Position numbers and translations under genes: made by a program. From contig CAZSPL010000042.1 in the NCBI GenBank assembly GCA_964608735.1, positions 1 through 20,854 of the forward strand: 20,854 bases of DNA. The letters are read 5' to 3'. A model generated the notes under the pieces. It was not told where the DNA came from. It searched no databases and saw only the letters and a list, made by a program, of their open reading frames with translations. This document shows, piece by piece, positions 1 through 8,834 of this stretch (position 1 is the first letter of the stretch; every line of letters begins with the position of its first letter). Origin of the DNA: CAZSPL01 sp964608735. GTDB taxonomy: Bacteria; JAJVIF01; JAPKYR01; CAZSPL01.

Positions 1-8
1 AGCAGTAC

Positions 9-1139
9 TTACTTCTTCCGTATCGCGCCGAGGGCCTCATCGTAAACAGCCTCGGTACGACGTGTCATCATTGCGGCGGAAAAATCCGCGCCGAGCTTCC
101 TCAGGGCAGCGGCAGACAGTTCCATGCCAAGCTCCCTATCATTTAATATCGTCTCAATTGCCCCTGCGAGCACCACCGGTTGGCCATGCGGCACGAGCAG
201 CCCGTCTTCGCCATCCCTGACAAGGTCGACATTGCCCCCCACGGCGGTAAGCACCATCGGGCATCCGCGGGCCATTGTTTCAAGAACCGCGATTGATGTA
301 CCCTCGGCGCTCGAGGAAATGCAGAACACATCGCAAGCGGCGATGATGTCCGGCCCGTCTACACGCTCCCCGGCGAATATGATACTTTCCGCAAAGCCTG
401 TTTCACGTGAAACGTCCTCCAGTTCGGCGCGCAACGGACCGTCCCCGACGATGAGGAGACGCGCTTCGTCATTTTTTCCCCTGACGAGTCCGAATGCCCG
501 GATAAGCAGCGCATGGTCTTTGACAGGCGTAAGCGACGCGACATTCACGATTACACGGGCATTTTGCGGTATGCCGAATTCGCTCTCAAGCCTTGCTTTG
601 TCCCAGCCCTTGTCGCCGGGGATATCTATCCCGTTCACCACGGTCCTGACTTTATGGGCATTGTACGGGTATACATTCCCCACAAAACGGGCGGTCTCAT
701 CGCTCACGGCGATTATCATATCGACCCCGCCCGACATCAGGCGATTGAACCACCGGAGTTTCGGCGACACTCCCCCCGTACGCCCATGCTCGGTGACAAT
801 GAATGCCACATCATCCAACCCCATCACCGCCAGCCGCCCCCAGAATGACGCCGAGAAATTGTGCGCGTTGACAAGGCTTATGCCTTCCCGGCGGATGTAT
901 CTCCGCAGCCTGCTCGCGCATCCCGCATCAAATGCCGATTTCTTGTCGAAATAAACCACTTCGGTCCCGGAGTCCCGGAACAGCCCTTCCAGCGGCCCCG
1001 CTCTTCTGAGCGATGCCACCACCGGAAGATATCTCGACCTGTCGTGATGCCCGGCGAGATACGCGATAACCTTCTGAGCCCCGCCCATTTCGAGCGAGTG
1101 AATCAAATGCATCACCTTGACAGGATTGGATTCAGCCAT
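9..1139 (-). CDS. GT4-family glycosyltransferase (GT-B fold)
   Basis: Probable sugar-nucleotide-dependent retaining glycosyltransferase of 376 residues, acting at the cytoplasmic face on a surface polysaccharide. The N-terminal acceptor domain opens with HLIHSLEMGGAQ (residues about 11-22), the usual GGA(Q/E) loop of GT4 enzymes. The C-terminal half has the nucleotide-sugar Rossmann domain, with VNVASLTPVKDHALLI, LLIVGDGPLR and the E-x7-E motif EGTSIAVLE (about 279-287). The ATG at 1139 is chosen because it has AAGG 7 nt upstream and lies 13 nt after the stop of the upstream O-antigen ligase gene. A TTG at 1193 would extend the protein by 18 residues into that gene. It is the last gene seen of a minus-strand operon. 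Family assignment is firm; the sugar and acceptor are unknown. Confidence 0.9.
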   Translation of the reverse strand: MAESNPVKVMHLIHSLEMGGAQKVIAYLAGHHDRSRYLPVVASLRRAGPLEGLFRDSGTEVVYFDKKSAFDAGCASRLRRYIRREGISLVNAHNFSASFWGRLAVMGLDDVAFIVTEHGRTGGVSPKLRWFNRLMSGGVDMIIAVSDETARFVGNVYPYNAHKVRTVVNGIDIPGDKGWDKARLESEFGIPQNARVIVNVASLTPVKDHALLIRAFGLVRGKNDEARLLIVGDGPLRAELEDVSRETGFAESIIFAGERVDGPDIIAACDVFCISSSAEGTSIAVLETMARGCPMVLTAVGGNVDLVRDGEDGLLVPHGQPVVLAGAIETILNDRELGMELSAAALRKLGADFSAAMMTRRTEAVYDEALGAIRKK

Positions 1140-1152
1140 AGGGGAACCTTGC

Positions 1153-2502
1153 TCAGAGGAATTTATCCACGAGACCGTATTTCTGCCTGGCAATCGTCTT
1201 GAGGATCGGTATGAACGCTATTGCGAGCCAGAAGAATTTAGTGATGTAAAGCCCAAGGAATGCCTGGCACAGCAGCAGCCCGAGAAGGGAACTGGCGACA
1301 GCATTGGCTACGGCAAACAGATATTTATCACCGACTTTGAGAAAATAGAAATTAAGGCGGTAGCTTTCCATGATTATATAGGCAATCATGCTGAGCCAGA
1401 TAATCAGCCCTATGATACCGTATTCCGCCAGTATGGTTATAAAGTCGTTGTGCCCGACGCGCTTGTAGCCGACGAAGCCGGTTTTGTAGCGGTTCTGCTG
1501 GTATTCATCATCGAATGCATAGGAGAATCCACCCATCCCGACCCCGGCTATCGGGTGCGCCTTGACAATCTCCACGCCGACTATCCATATGGCCATGCGT
1601 CCCGACGGAAGTTCCTTGACATAGATCGGGGGCTCCGTTTCCGCGCGCTTCGCGTAGCGTATCAATAGAAACGGCCCCGTGAGCACCAGTACGGTGAGCA
1701 CCGCCGCCAAGGCGCGCTTCCTGTCGGCATCGAGGAATATCCTGTATACGAAACTTATGAGTATGGAGACGAGAAATCCGCGGGAGACGGTCGATGCCGC
1801 GCCGAGCATGAGGATGATGATAATCCCCCCGAACAGCAACCTGAGCCATATGTTCTTGTGATACATGGCGAGGTTCAGGCTCAGGTAGATTGGAAGAATC
1901 ATCAACGCGGCGAATTCATTCTCATCGGAGCCCTTCACTCCCACCGACCTCAATTGCCCTATTGAATTTACCAGGGAGATTGCCGCTACGTATGTATAGG
2001 ATGCCAGGATGGCGTATAAGACCCACTTGAGCTTGCCAGTAGTATTGATAAGGCTCATCGATATGTTGTAGAAGACCCATAGCTGCAGAAGCGTGAAGCC
2101 GATAAAGACTACTTTGAGCGGATTCGGAGCCCAGAAGACGGTAATGAGGCCCCATCCCAGGAAGATCAGGAAATTCAGGCTTATGCGGTCGAGCCGCAGC
2201 ATGTCGGCTCGCTTTTCGCGGAAGATATAAAGCGCCCATGCGAGAAACAAGATATAGCCTATCAGTCTCGGAATGCTCAAGCCGACGTCCTCGAATGCCG
2301 GTATGACATTGAATGGAAACGACGCGACGAAAATGAGAAATATCGGCAGCGGGAAAAAGATTACGAGTACTATCGCGGGGATAATCAGGAAGCCGACGGC
2401 GAAAATGTAGTTGCCGCCGGTGAGATATGCCATATATGCTACGGTGATAAGACCGGCGCCCGTGAGAAGCAATTCCGGCCCGGACCGCTTTTCTTTAATC
2501 AT
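1153..2502 (-). CDS. O-antigen ligase / Wzy-like polymerase family membrane protein
   Basis: Polytopic inner-membrane protein of about 449 residues with many hydrophobic helices, typical of the O-antigen ligase (Wzy_C/WaaL) superfamily. These enzymes polymerise or ligate undecaprenyl-linked glycans on the periplasmic side. The diagnostic part is the large periplasmic loop: GRMAIWIVGVEIVKAHP, then GVGMGGFSYAF, then a conserved His in RVGHNDFITILAEYGIIGL, followed by the last helices. The start at 2502 is preferred because GGGGAG sits 7 nt upstream and the ATG overlaps the stop of the acetyltransferase gene (ATGATTAA), which suggests translational coupling. ATGs at 2517 and 2526 are alternatives. 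Sequence alone cannot separate polymerase from ligase. Presence in a flippase-acetyltransferase-GT operon favours exopolysaccharide or O-antigen assembly. Confidence 0.88.
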   Translation of the reverse strand: MIKEKRSGPELLLTGAGLITVAYMAYLTGGNYIFAVGFLIIPAIVLVIFFPLPIFLIFVASFPFNVIPAFEDVGLSIPRLIGYILFLAWALYIFREKRADMLRLDRISLNFLIFLGWGLITVFWAPNPLKVVFIGFTLLQLWVFYNISMSLINTTGKLKWVLYAILASYTYVAAISLVNSIGQLRSVGVKGSDENEFAALMILPIYLSLNLAMYHKNIWLRLLFGGIIIILMLGAASTVSRGFLVSILISFVYRIFLDADRKRALAAVLTVLVLTGPFLLIRYAKRAETEPPIYVKELPSGRMAIWIVGVEIVKAHPIAGVGMGGFSYAFDDEYQQNRYKTGFVGYKRVGHNDFITILAEYGIIGLIIWLSMIAYIIMESYRLNFYFLKVGDKYLFAVANAVASSLLGLLLCQAFLGLYITKFFWLAIAFIPILKTIARQKYGLVDKFL

Positions 2503-3565
2503 CGAGAGGCTCCCCATCGAAATCATCCTGCCGCGGGGTCATCCTGCTGCGGGGCCAGTTTGATTTCGGGCTGTCGCCTGTACTCTCCTCCGCGGTTGTG
2601 TGTGTAGGACGCGGGAGATTATCCGGAGGCCGACTGGGGGGTCGATTCCGATCCCGGTTATGATATCTACGGTTACGCCTGCTGTTTCCATCAGCCTTCG
2701 CCTGCCCCTCGGCGCCGCGCGGGCTTGATTGCGGCACGGGTTGACGAGGCTGATTCCCGGGCTGCGGCTGCTTTCCGGATTGCGGTTGCCGCTGCTTGTA
2801 AGGCGGCTTGCGGCTGTAATTCTTCCCGTTGCCGGAACCGCCGCTCCTGTTGTGCGGCTTCCTGTAAGGCTCCCTGTTCCCATCCTTCCCGGCGGCAGCG
2901 GTCTGCGCGCCCTTGTCGGTTCTACGCGCCTGCGCCCCGCTGTCCCTCGTTTCCGATGCCGGTTTTCGCTGGGTTTTACCGGCATCATTTTCATTGACCG
3001 AGTCCTTTTTCTTAAGCCATTCTTCCTTGGAAGTCATCCTTACAACACGCGGCAGAGGCGCGATGACGACTGAATTATCGGGCACGCTGCGCCGTACGAC
3101 GGCGTTGGGGCCGATCTTGACATTATCGCCCACCGTGATGTAGCCGATTATCATCGAGCCGGGAGCCATATAGACATTGTTTCCCACATGCGGATAGCCA
3201 TGCTCCTTCTCGGTACGCCCGATTGTCACGTTGTGCCCGATCGTACAGTTCGCGCCCATGGTCTTGACGCCGACGAATATCTGCCCGTGATGGGCGATGT
3301 AAAGCCCGGGGCCGATTTCGGAATTGGACGCGATGCATATCCCCCAGAACCACTGGGTGAATGTGTTGAAGATCCGTAGTATCACGGCGAAAAGGTAGAA
3401 CAGCACCGGAATGCGGTAGCGCCGGTTTGCCTGGATTAACCGGTACCAGATCAACGCGTGGAAACCCGGGACGGAAAACGGGTAGAACGCCTTGACTATC
3501 CAGGGCTTCTTATCCAGAAGGTCTGTTATACGCCTGAAGTCGGCGGAGATATTCTTGAAGAACAA
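2495..3565 (-). CDS. CysE-like left-handed beta-helix acetyltransferase with long disordered C-terminal tail
   Basis: Predicted O-acetyltransferase of 356 residues. Residues 1-80 hold a short helical region with an amphipathic or membrane-like stretch (about 52-79). Residues about 80-175 are hexapeptide repeats (IGPGLYIAHHG, GANCTIGHNVTIG, VGNNVYMAPGSMIIG, VGDNVKIGPNAVV), with the catalytic-type His pair at 92-93. This matches the serine-acetyltransferase-like enzymes found in exopolysaccharide loci rather than biosynthetic CysE, which has a longer N-terminal helical domain. From about residue 176 to the end the protein is a low-complexity tail rich in Arg, Gln, Asn, Pro, Gly and Lys, with RNRRYHNRDRNR-type patches and an acidic end. 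The start is TTG with GAGG 6 nt upstream; no ATG fits. Glycan acetylation is inferred from context. Confidence 0.82.
   Translation of the reverse strand: MFFKNISADFRRITDLLDKKPWIVKAFYPFSVPGFHALIWYRLIQANRRYRIPVLFYLFAVILRIFNTFTQWFWGICIASNSEIGPGLYIAHHGQIFVGVKTMGANCTIGHNVTIGRTEKEHGYPHVGNNVYMAPGSMIIGYITVGDNVKIGPNAVVRRSVPDNSVVIAPLPRVVRMTSKEEWLKKKDSVNENDAGKTQRKPASETRDSGAQARRTDKGAQTAAAGKDGNREPYRKPHNRSGGSGNGKNYSRKPPYKQRQPQSGKQPQPGNQPRQPVPQSSPRGAEGQAKADGNSRRNRRYHNRDRNRPPSRPPDNLPRPTHTTAEESTGDSPKSNWPRSRMTPRQDDFDGEPLDD
2510..2515 (-). promoter_or_regulatory. Ribosome binding site inside the upstream gene
   Basis: GGGGAG on the minus strand, 7 nt before the ATG at 2502. It lies within the last codons of the acetyltransferase gene and decides the start of the O-antigen ligase gene over the two earlier in-frame ATGs. 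The arrangement implies coupled translation of the two genes. Confidence 0.55.
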
Positions 3566-3594
3566 TTCGAACCTCTCTCGTCAGTTGCATAAAG

Positions 3595-3610
3595 GCCGGC
3601 CGCTGCCGGC
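3595..3610 (-). other. GC-rich intergenic hairpin between the flippase and acetyltransferase genes
   Basis: Perfect stem GCCGGC (3595-3600) / GCCGGC (3605-3610) with a CGCT loop, in the 78-nt gap of the minus-strand operon. On the minus strand only a short CTTT follows, so it is a poor intrinsic terminator. It may be a partial attenuator or an mRNA-processing or stability element. Confidence 0.35.
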
Positions 3611-3643
3611 AATACTCATACATAATATTATCAGATTAAAGTC

Positions 3644-5266
3644 TTATCGTTTTGTTAAACTCAAGAAGGAACCCATGTTTTTAATGAAATAGAGTGCAAG
3701 GTCCCTGTTCAGAATCAGCGAACCGAAGCAGTAAACTGCTATCCCGATGATCGACGCGACGGCCATGTAGAGCACGTCAAATCCAAGCTTGCCGCTGCTC
3801 TGGTATATCCACCCGGAATGCGTGACCAGGTTGTAGGCGATGATTACGCCCACAACCGGAAGGCAAGACAAAATGGTCCGCGCGGTCGATTTGAGGATCC
3901 GCGCATCGAACACGCGCCCAACCCGCGGATAGATAAGGATGAGCATCACGACCGTTGTAATGATCGCGCTTATGGTGGTACTTACAACGATGCCCTGCAC
4001 GCCGAGGGACATCTTGACGGTGAACAGCCAGTTGAACAGCACGTTCAGCCCCACGTTGAAAGCCGATGTCCACATCGGGGTCATCGCATCCCTGAAACTG
4101 AAGAAGACCATTATCAACTGGTAATTTATCGAGTAGAAGATGACCCATACGCAGAATATGCGGAACAGCGACTGGATAAGCCCCACCATATGCGGGTCAT
4201 CACGCATCTCGCCGTAATTGAACACCGCGAATACGATGGGGCTCGAGAGGAGGGCTACTATGGTCATCAGGGGAAATATGAAGAAAAACAGTGCCCTCAA
4301 AGCGCTGTTGAGCATATCTTTCAGCTCGTCTATTTCCTTGCGCGACACCTGGCGCGAATACTTTGGGAAGATCGCGATCGTAAGGCTTGTCGCGAATACG
4401 GTAATCAGCGCGATGAGGAGATTCGCGAAACTGAGCACCGAGACTTCGCCCTCGTTCTGAAGCCTCGATGTGAAATACCTGTCGATGACGATATTTATCT
4501 GTGCCACCGCGTGCCCCGTGAACGCCGGCAGGAACAGCATCCACATCGTGCCGATGATATCGAACGGTATCTTCTTCGGAAACGTAACCCGCCACCCGGT
4601 CTTGATGGCGATCCACAGGAGGAAAATCATCTGGAAGATCCCCCCCGCGACGAATGCCAGCGCGATTGCCGCGACGCCGAGGCTTTTCCCGAGCGCAAGA
4701 ATCAGGACGATGATGATGATGTTCTTCAGGAAGTTGACCATCGACGGCACTACGACATTTTCCCTGGCATAGAGGATGGCGGAGAAATTCCCGACGAAAT
4801 AGTTGATGAGCATCACGAGAAGGGCATAGCGGAACATCAATATGCCGAGGTCCATGAGTTCCGCGCCGGCATCGCCGAACACATAAATCCGCGGCACGAT
4901 CTGTTCGGCGAGCATCGAGAGGATGAAAAATATCGCGAGCAGCAGGACCGCCCCGGTATATGTGAAACTAAGGCTTACCGTATTCAGCTCGTCTTCTTTC
5001 TTATCGGTGAGATATTTCGAATAAACGGGTACGAACGCCTGCATGAACGCGCTCGGTATTATCTCGAAGAACACGAGAACGGCACCGAAAGTGCCCCAGA
5101 ATACATCCATCGGCGTGCTCGCGCCGAACACGACGGCAAGCACGACGGTACGGACCAGCCCGAGCAGCCGTGAAGCATAGTTGACCACGACCAGCTTCAA
5201 CGCTTTGCTGGTGAGGTCCCTTATCTGCTGCGCCCGTGACCGGGCTTTTTCCTTATCATCGTTCAA
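3644..5266 (-). CDS. murJ: MurJ/MVF-family lipid-linked oligosaccharide flippase
   Basis: Polytopic membrane protein of 540 residues with about 13-14 hydrophobic segments. It matches the MVF (MurJ) branch of the MOP superfamily, which flips undecaprenyl-linked precursors (lipid II for MurJ itself) across the inner membrane. Recognisable segments are NYASRLLGLVRTVVLAVVFG near the N-terminus, STPMDVFWGTFGAVLVFFEI, SAFMQAFVPVYSKY, and a central NIVIDRYFTSRLQNEGEVSVLS. Length suits the family (about 500-550). The start is TTG at 5266, preceded by AGG; no ATG is available nearby. It is the first gene of the minus-strand glycan operon, so it may serve the exopolysaccharide rather than peptidoglycan. 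The gene symbol rests on family only. Confidence 0.85.
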   Translation of the reverse strand: MNDDKEKARSRAQQIRDLTSKALKLVVVNYASRLLGLVRTVVLAVVFGASTPMDVFWGTFGAVLVFFEIIPSAFMQAFVPVYSKYLTDKKEDELNTVSLSFTYTGAVLLLAIFFILSMLAEQIVPRIYVFGDAGAELMDLGILMFRYALLVMLINYFVGNFSAILYARENVVVPSMVNFLKNIIIIVLILALGKSLGVAAIALAFVAGGIFQMIFLLWIAIKTGWRVTFPKKIPFDIIGTMWMLFLPAFTGHAVAQINIVIDRYFTSRLQNEGEVSVLSFANLLIALITVFATSLTIAIFPKYSRQVSRKEIDELKDMLNSALRALFFFIFPLMTIVALLSSPIVFAVFNYGEMRDDPHMVGLIQSLFRIFCVWVIFYSINYQLIMVFFSFRDAMTPMWTSAFNVGLNVLFNWLFTVKMSLGVQGIVVSTTISAIITTVVMLILIYPRVGRVFDARILKSTARTILSCLPVVGVIIAYNLVTHSGWIYQSSGKLGFDVLYMAVASIIGIAVYCFGSLILNRDLALYFIKNMGSFLSLTKR

Positions 5267-5287
5267 TACAACGCCTACTAAGGCCTG

Positions 5288-5293
5288 ATTATA
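5288..5293 (-). promoter_or_regulatory. Extended -10 promoter for the glycan operon
   Basis: The minus strand reads TGATATAATC: a consensus TATAAT with the TGn extension, about 22 nt before the TTG start of the flippase gene. No good -35 is seen at 16-18 nt, as is usual for extended -10 promoters. It is divergent from the peptidase promoter. Confidence 0.45.
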
Positions 5294-5331
5294 TCACAGC
5301 CGGAGTGCAACCTTTAACGCCATCCGGGCTT

Positions 5332-5360
5332 TTGCAAAGGCTCAACGATTAATCTACAAT
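5332..5360 (+). promoter_or_regulatory. Sigma70-like promoter of the peptidase operon
   Basis: TTGCAA (5332-5337), 17-nt spacer, TACAAT (5355-5360): 4/6 and 5/6 matches to consensus at ideal spacing. The predicted start of transcription is near 5367, about 20 nt before the peptidase ATG. Confidence 0.5.
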
Positions 5361-5387
5361 TGGCTCCGTAAACAGGAGAGTGTGCCT

Positions 5388-6467
5388 ATGCTTAATGGAC
5401 GTCTTGCGAACATCAGGAAGAAACTGCTCGAGGAGGAACTCGACGCATTCCTCATCTCAAGCGAGTCGAACCGCTTCTACATGTCGGGATTTCACGGCTC
5501 CAGCGGCCTGCTCTATATCAGCCCCGATGATGCATATCTATTCACCGACTTCCGCTATATCGAACAGGCGACGAGCCAGGCGCCGGGGTTTGAAATCGTG
5601 GAATCCGGGCGGGACGGGCTTTTCGCGAGTTGTACGGAAACCCTCGGGGACAAGGTCGGAAAGAAAATAGGCATAGAAAAGGCATTTGTCACCCTCGCGG
5701 AATTCGAAAAGCTCAAGGCGGCATTTTCAGATGTAACCGACTTCATCCCCCTCGAACAGATTGTCGAAAGCCTCCGGCGGGTGAAGCACCCATCGGAAAT
5801 AGAACTCCTGAAAAAAGCGCAGGCGATTTCGGAGAAAGCATTCAACGAACTCATGGGCAGGCTCAAACCGGAGATGACCGAGAAGCAGGCGGCGGCGGAG
5901 CTCGATATCGCCATGCTCCGAAACGGCTCCGGGCCGGTGGCATTCGATACTATTGTCGGCGCGGGACCGAATGCCGCGCTGCCGCATCACTACCCCGATG
6001 ACACGCCGCTCGGGAAAGGCCGCTCCATCGTGATAGATTTCGGCGCGTCATATGCGTGGTACAACAGCGACACTACGCGAACCGTATTCATCGGCTCGGT
6101 ACCCGAAGAGCTCAAGGAGATTTACCAGATTGTGCGCGAGGCGCAGGAGATCGCCATAGACGCCCTCGACCAGGGCAAGAGCGGGGTTGAGATAGATGCC
6201 GTCGCCCGGAAACACATCTCCGAGCGTGGTCACGCCGAGCATTTCGGGCATGGCCTCGGGCATGGGATCGGCATCGATGTGCACGAAGCCCCTACCCTTT
6301 CGCCGAAAAGCGCGAACATCCTTGAGCCATACAACATTTTTTCCGTCGAGCCGGGAATCTATGTACCGGGCAAGGGTGGAGTGCGTATCGAAGACCTGTG
6401 CTGGATAAAGCCCGGCGGCGGGTTCGAGGACATTACAAACTTAAACAAGGAACTGACAGTCTTATAG
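5388..6467 (+). CDS. M24 metallopeptidase, Xaa-Pro aminopeptidase/dipeptidase type
   Basis: Cytoplasmic proline-specific peptidase of 359 residues, cleaving the bond before proline (aminopeptidase P) or Xaa-Pro dipeptides. An N-terminal creatinase-like domain (about 1-125, with SESNRFYMSGFHGSSGLL) precedes the M24 pita-bread catalytic domain. The dinuclear metal ligands are visible: Asp in VIDFGASYAW, Asp in YNSDTTRTVF, His in HFGHGLGHGIGIDVHEAP, Glu in SVEPGIYVPG and Glu in VRIEDLCWI. The ATG at 5388 is chosen over the GTG at 5382 because GGAG (5375-5378) lies 9 nt away. Domain order and size fit PepP/PepQ-like enzymes; the exact substrate class is not decided. The DUF2723 gene begins 3 nt downstream. 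Confidence 0.93.
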   Translation: MLNGRLANIRKKLLEEELDAFLISSESNRFYMSGFHGSSGLLYISPDDAYLFTDFRYIEQATSQAPGFEIVESGRDGLFASCTETLGDKVGKKIGIEKAFVTLAEFEKLKAAFSDVTDFIPLEQIVESLRRVKHPSEIELLKKAQAISEKAFNELMGRLKPEMTEKQAAAELDIAMLRNGSGPVAFDTIVGAGPNAALPHHYPDDTPLGKGRSIVIDFGASYAWYNSDTTRTVFIGSVPEELKEIYQIVREAQEIAIDALDQGKSGVEIDAVARKHISERGHAEHFGHGLGHGIGIDVHEAPTLSPKSANILEPYNIFSVEPGIYVPGKGGVRIEDLCWIKPGGGFEDITNLNKELTVL

Positions 6468-6470
6468 GTT

Positions 6471-8780
6471 GTGCGTCTTTTCAGCGGGCAAGGCATTTCA
6501 TGCCGCGGGGCTTACAGTTTCGGGGCGCCATCATATCGGTCGATGAATGAAACACGGGATACCGGGCAACCGGATGCATACACGGAACACCGGGCGCCGC
6601 GAGGCGCAAGGATAGATATCCTCCTCCCGCTGTCGCTGATAATCCCGCTAATTGTATATTACAACACCCTCTGCCCGGTGATATTCTTCGGCGACTCGGG
6701 CGAACTTGTCACCGCCGCGAAAGTTGGCGGACTCGCGTTCCCCACCGGGTATCCCGCCTTCTTGATATCCCTCGCCATATTCATCCGCCTTCCACTGCAA
6801 TGGCTCGCCCCGGCGGTGCAGACGATCGATCCCCTCGCGTGGCAGGCAAACCTGTTGAGCGCGGTTTACGGCGCGTCCGCATGCCTCGTGCTGTACATGC
6901 TTCTTTGCAGGATGACCCGGCTTCCCATCGTTGCGTTCGCCGCCGCATTATGCCTCGCTTTCGGGCGCACTCTCTGGCAGCAGTCGCTTATCGCGGAAGT
7001 ATATTCGCTCAATATTCTGCTGATCGTGAGCATCCTCTATTTTGATTTTCGAGTATGGGAAGAAAAGAAGGGGCGGTATGTCGTCCTGCGATGGCTTCTC
7101 CAGGCGCTGGCGCTGGCGAACCATCCCACGTCGCTGTTCTTCATCCCGTTCGGTATCTACATCACACTTTTGTATCTCATCAAATCGCGCGAACGGAAGA
7201 AGATGCGCCACATCGGTTATGCAATCCTTGCATTCATCCTCGGTATTTCGCTCTACCTTTATCTGCCGATCGCATCGATGTTCAATCCTCCCCTTGACTG
7301 GGAAAACCCCGAGACGTTGCGCAATTTCTGGGGGGTTGTAAGCCGCGCGACATATTCGACCGGTTTCTCGCAATGGCAATGGGGCTCGGAGGGGTTGTCG
7401 AGCATCGGGCTGGCGAAGGCATACTGGCAATGGAGCTTTCAAAACCTCGGCCCGGCGCTGCTTTCGCTGGCGGCAATCGGGGTGATCGCGGCGTTCAGGC
7501 ATCGCGACGGCAACCGCGGGTATCGCATCGGCTTGCTGATTACTCATATCCTGCTGCTCTCGTTCTTCTGGACATATTACATCGGCGTGAATGAATACGA
7601 CCTTCAATTCATGGAGGTCTACTACATCGCCAACCACCTGATAATCCTGATGTTCGCGGTATGGGGATTCCTGTGGCTCGTGCCGTTGATCATACCCTCG
7701 GCGCGCAGGTTCCCGGTGCGTTACAACCTCGGCACTGGAACATTCCTGCTGATAATCGCGCTGGCAATCTACCTGATGAATTTCCCGCATGCCGACAGGA
7801 GCCGCAATCTCATCGCCCATTACTACCTTGATGATATCGCCGCCACGTTGCCCGATGAAGGCTCGAATATTTTGATCACTTCCGGCGATGATATCTTCCT
7901 CACCTGGTATTGGAAATATGCCAAGGGGGAACTGCCGAATACATTGCTGATAGGCAAGCATACATTCTTCGCGCAGGAGAGCTGGTTCTGGGACTGGATT
8001 AAGCGCGAGAATCCCGATCTCGCCATCCCCGATATCGAGCGCATCGCGGCGGATGCCAAGGGCGACCGTGGCATGGCCGAGAAGATGTTCATCGCGAGGC
8101 TCTACAGGATGAACGAGGCCGGATACAACATGTTCTTCACGCGGTTTACGCCCGAAGTCAATCCCGAGATCGTCGACCAGAGCATCGTGCCGTACCAGCG
8201 CGGGCTGCTCGTTCAGCTTGTCGACAACGGCAAGCAGGGGGAAGGTTTGTATCTCGAGGAAGAGCTTCTCGCGGAATACAACCTCGACGCCATACTGAAT
8301 CTCGACCCGGCGACATTCGATTTCTACGAGAAGGATTTGTTCGGGCGCTATTCGATCCCGCTATACAGTTACGGCTTGTTCTTCGCGTCAAAGGGGGATA
8401 TCCCGAGGAGCCTCGAATTCTTCACCCTCGCATCGCATTTCGTGACAGGAGTCGACAACCGCGATTTCCAGGCGCAGGTCAATAACGAGTTCGGACTGGC
8501 ATACCTCCGCTCGGCGAAGAATGAAAAGGATCCCGCGCTTAAGGCTCAATACTATTTAAGAGCGAAGGAGATATACCTCAAACTGTCGAAGGAATATCCC
8601 GACAAGGCGATCTACCATTCGCATCTCGCGAGGCTTTATTATCTTGAAGGCGATATCGACACCGCTCGCCGCGAGGCTTACCGGGCGCTCGAACTCGAAC
8701 CCGGCAACCAGCTCATCCAGCAGCTTGTCGACGGCATCGAGGGACGCGAGTCCACGGATGATACATACATCTACGAATAG
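6471..8780 (+). CDS. DUF2723 multi-spanning membrane protein with C-terminal TPR region
   Basis: Large inner-membrane protein of 769 residues. The N-terminal half has about 10 hydrophobic segments and carries the DUF2723 hallmark FFGDSGELVTAAKVGGL (about 72-88) followed by FPTGYPAFL. The family belongs to the GT-C-like membrane glycosyltransferases, with an acidic motif in the first extracytoplasmic loop. After the last membrane segment (about 430) comes a soluble region, ending in TPR-like helices (about 640-755, with LARLYYLEGDIDTARREAYRALELEPG). The start is uncertain: a GTG at 6471, 3 nt after the peptidase stop, or an ATG at 6543 giving 745 residues. The first 24 residues of the long form do not look protein-like, and neither start has a clear Shine-Dalgarno. 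Likely cotranscribed with the peptidase. A protein-glycosylation role is only an inference from the family. Confidence 0.85.
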   Translation: MRLFSGQGISCRGAYSFGAPSYRSMNETRDTGQPDAYTEHRAPRGARIDILLPLSLIIPLIVYYNTLCPVIFFGDSGELVTAAKVGGLAFPTGYPAFLISLAIFIRLPLQWLAPAVQTIDPLAWQANLLSAVYGASACLVLYMLLCRMTRLPIVAFAAALCLAFGRTLWQQSLIAEVYSLNILLIVSILYFDFRVWEEKKGRYVVLRWLLQALALANHPTSLFFIPFGIYITLLYLIKSRERKKMRHIGYAILAFILGISLYLYLPIASMFNPPLDWENPETLRNFWGVVSRATYSTGFSQWQWGSEGLSSIGLAKAYWQWSFQNLGPALLSLAAIGVIAAFRHRDGNRGYRIGLLITHILLLSFFWTYYIGVNEYDLQFMEVYYIANHLIILMFAVWGFLWLVPLIIPSARRFPVRYNLGTGTFLLIIALAIYLMNFPHADRSRNLIAHYYLDDIAATLPDEGSNILITSGDDIFLTWYWKYAKGELPNTLLIGKHTFFAQESWFWDWIKRENPDLAIPDIERIAADAKGDRGMAEKMFIARLYRMNEAGYNMFFTRFTPEVNPEIVDQSIVPYQRGLLVQLVDNGKQGEGLYLEEELLAEYNLDAILNLDPATFDFYEKDLFGRYSIPLYSYGLFFASKGDIPRSLEFFTLASHFVTGVDNRDFQAQVNNEFGLAYLRSAKNEKDPALKAQYYLRAKEIYLKLSKEYPDKAIYHSHLARLYYLEGDIDTARREAYRALELEPGNQLIQQLVDGIEGRESTDDTYIYE

Positions 8781-8834
8781 CCATCCATGCCCCCTCCACG
8801 ACAGATATATCTGAAATAGCCCGTATAAAAGGGT

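Noticed and set aside
124..954. Plus-strand frame opposite the glycosyltransferase
   Set aside because: Ser/Pro/Thr-rich shadow composition; the minus-strand gene has a clear family and motifs.
2539..2994. Alternative minus-strand frame inside the acetyltransferase tail, considered as evidence of a frameshift
   Set aside because: It has no recognisable domain, while the main frame stays open and is coupled to the next gene by an overlapping start.
3818..5173. Long open frame on the plus strand opposite the flippase gene
   Set aside because: Its translation is a His/Asp/Arg/Glu-rich jumble with no domain, and it lies wholly antisense to a clear membrane-protein gene.
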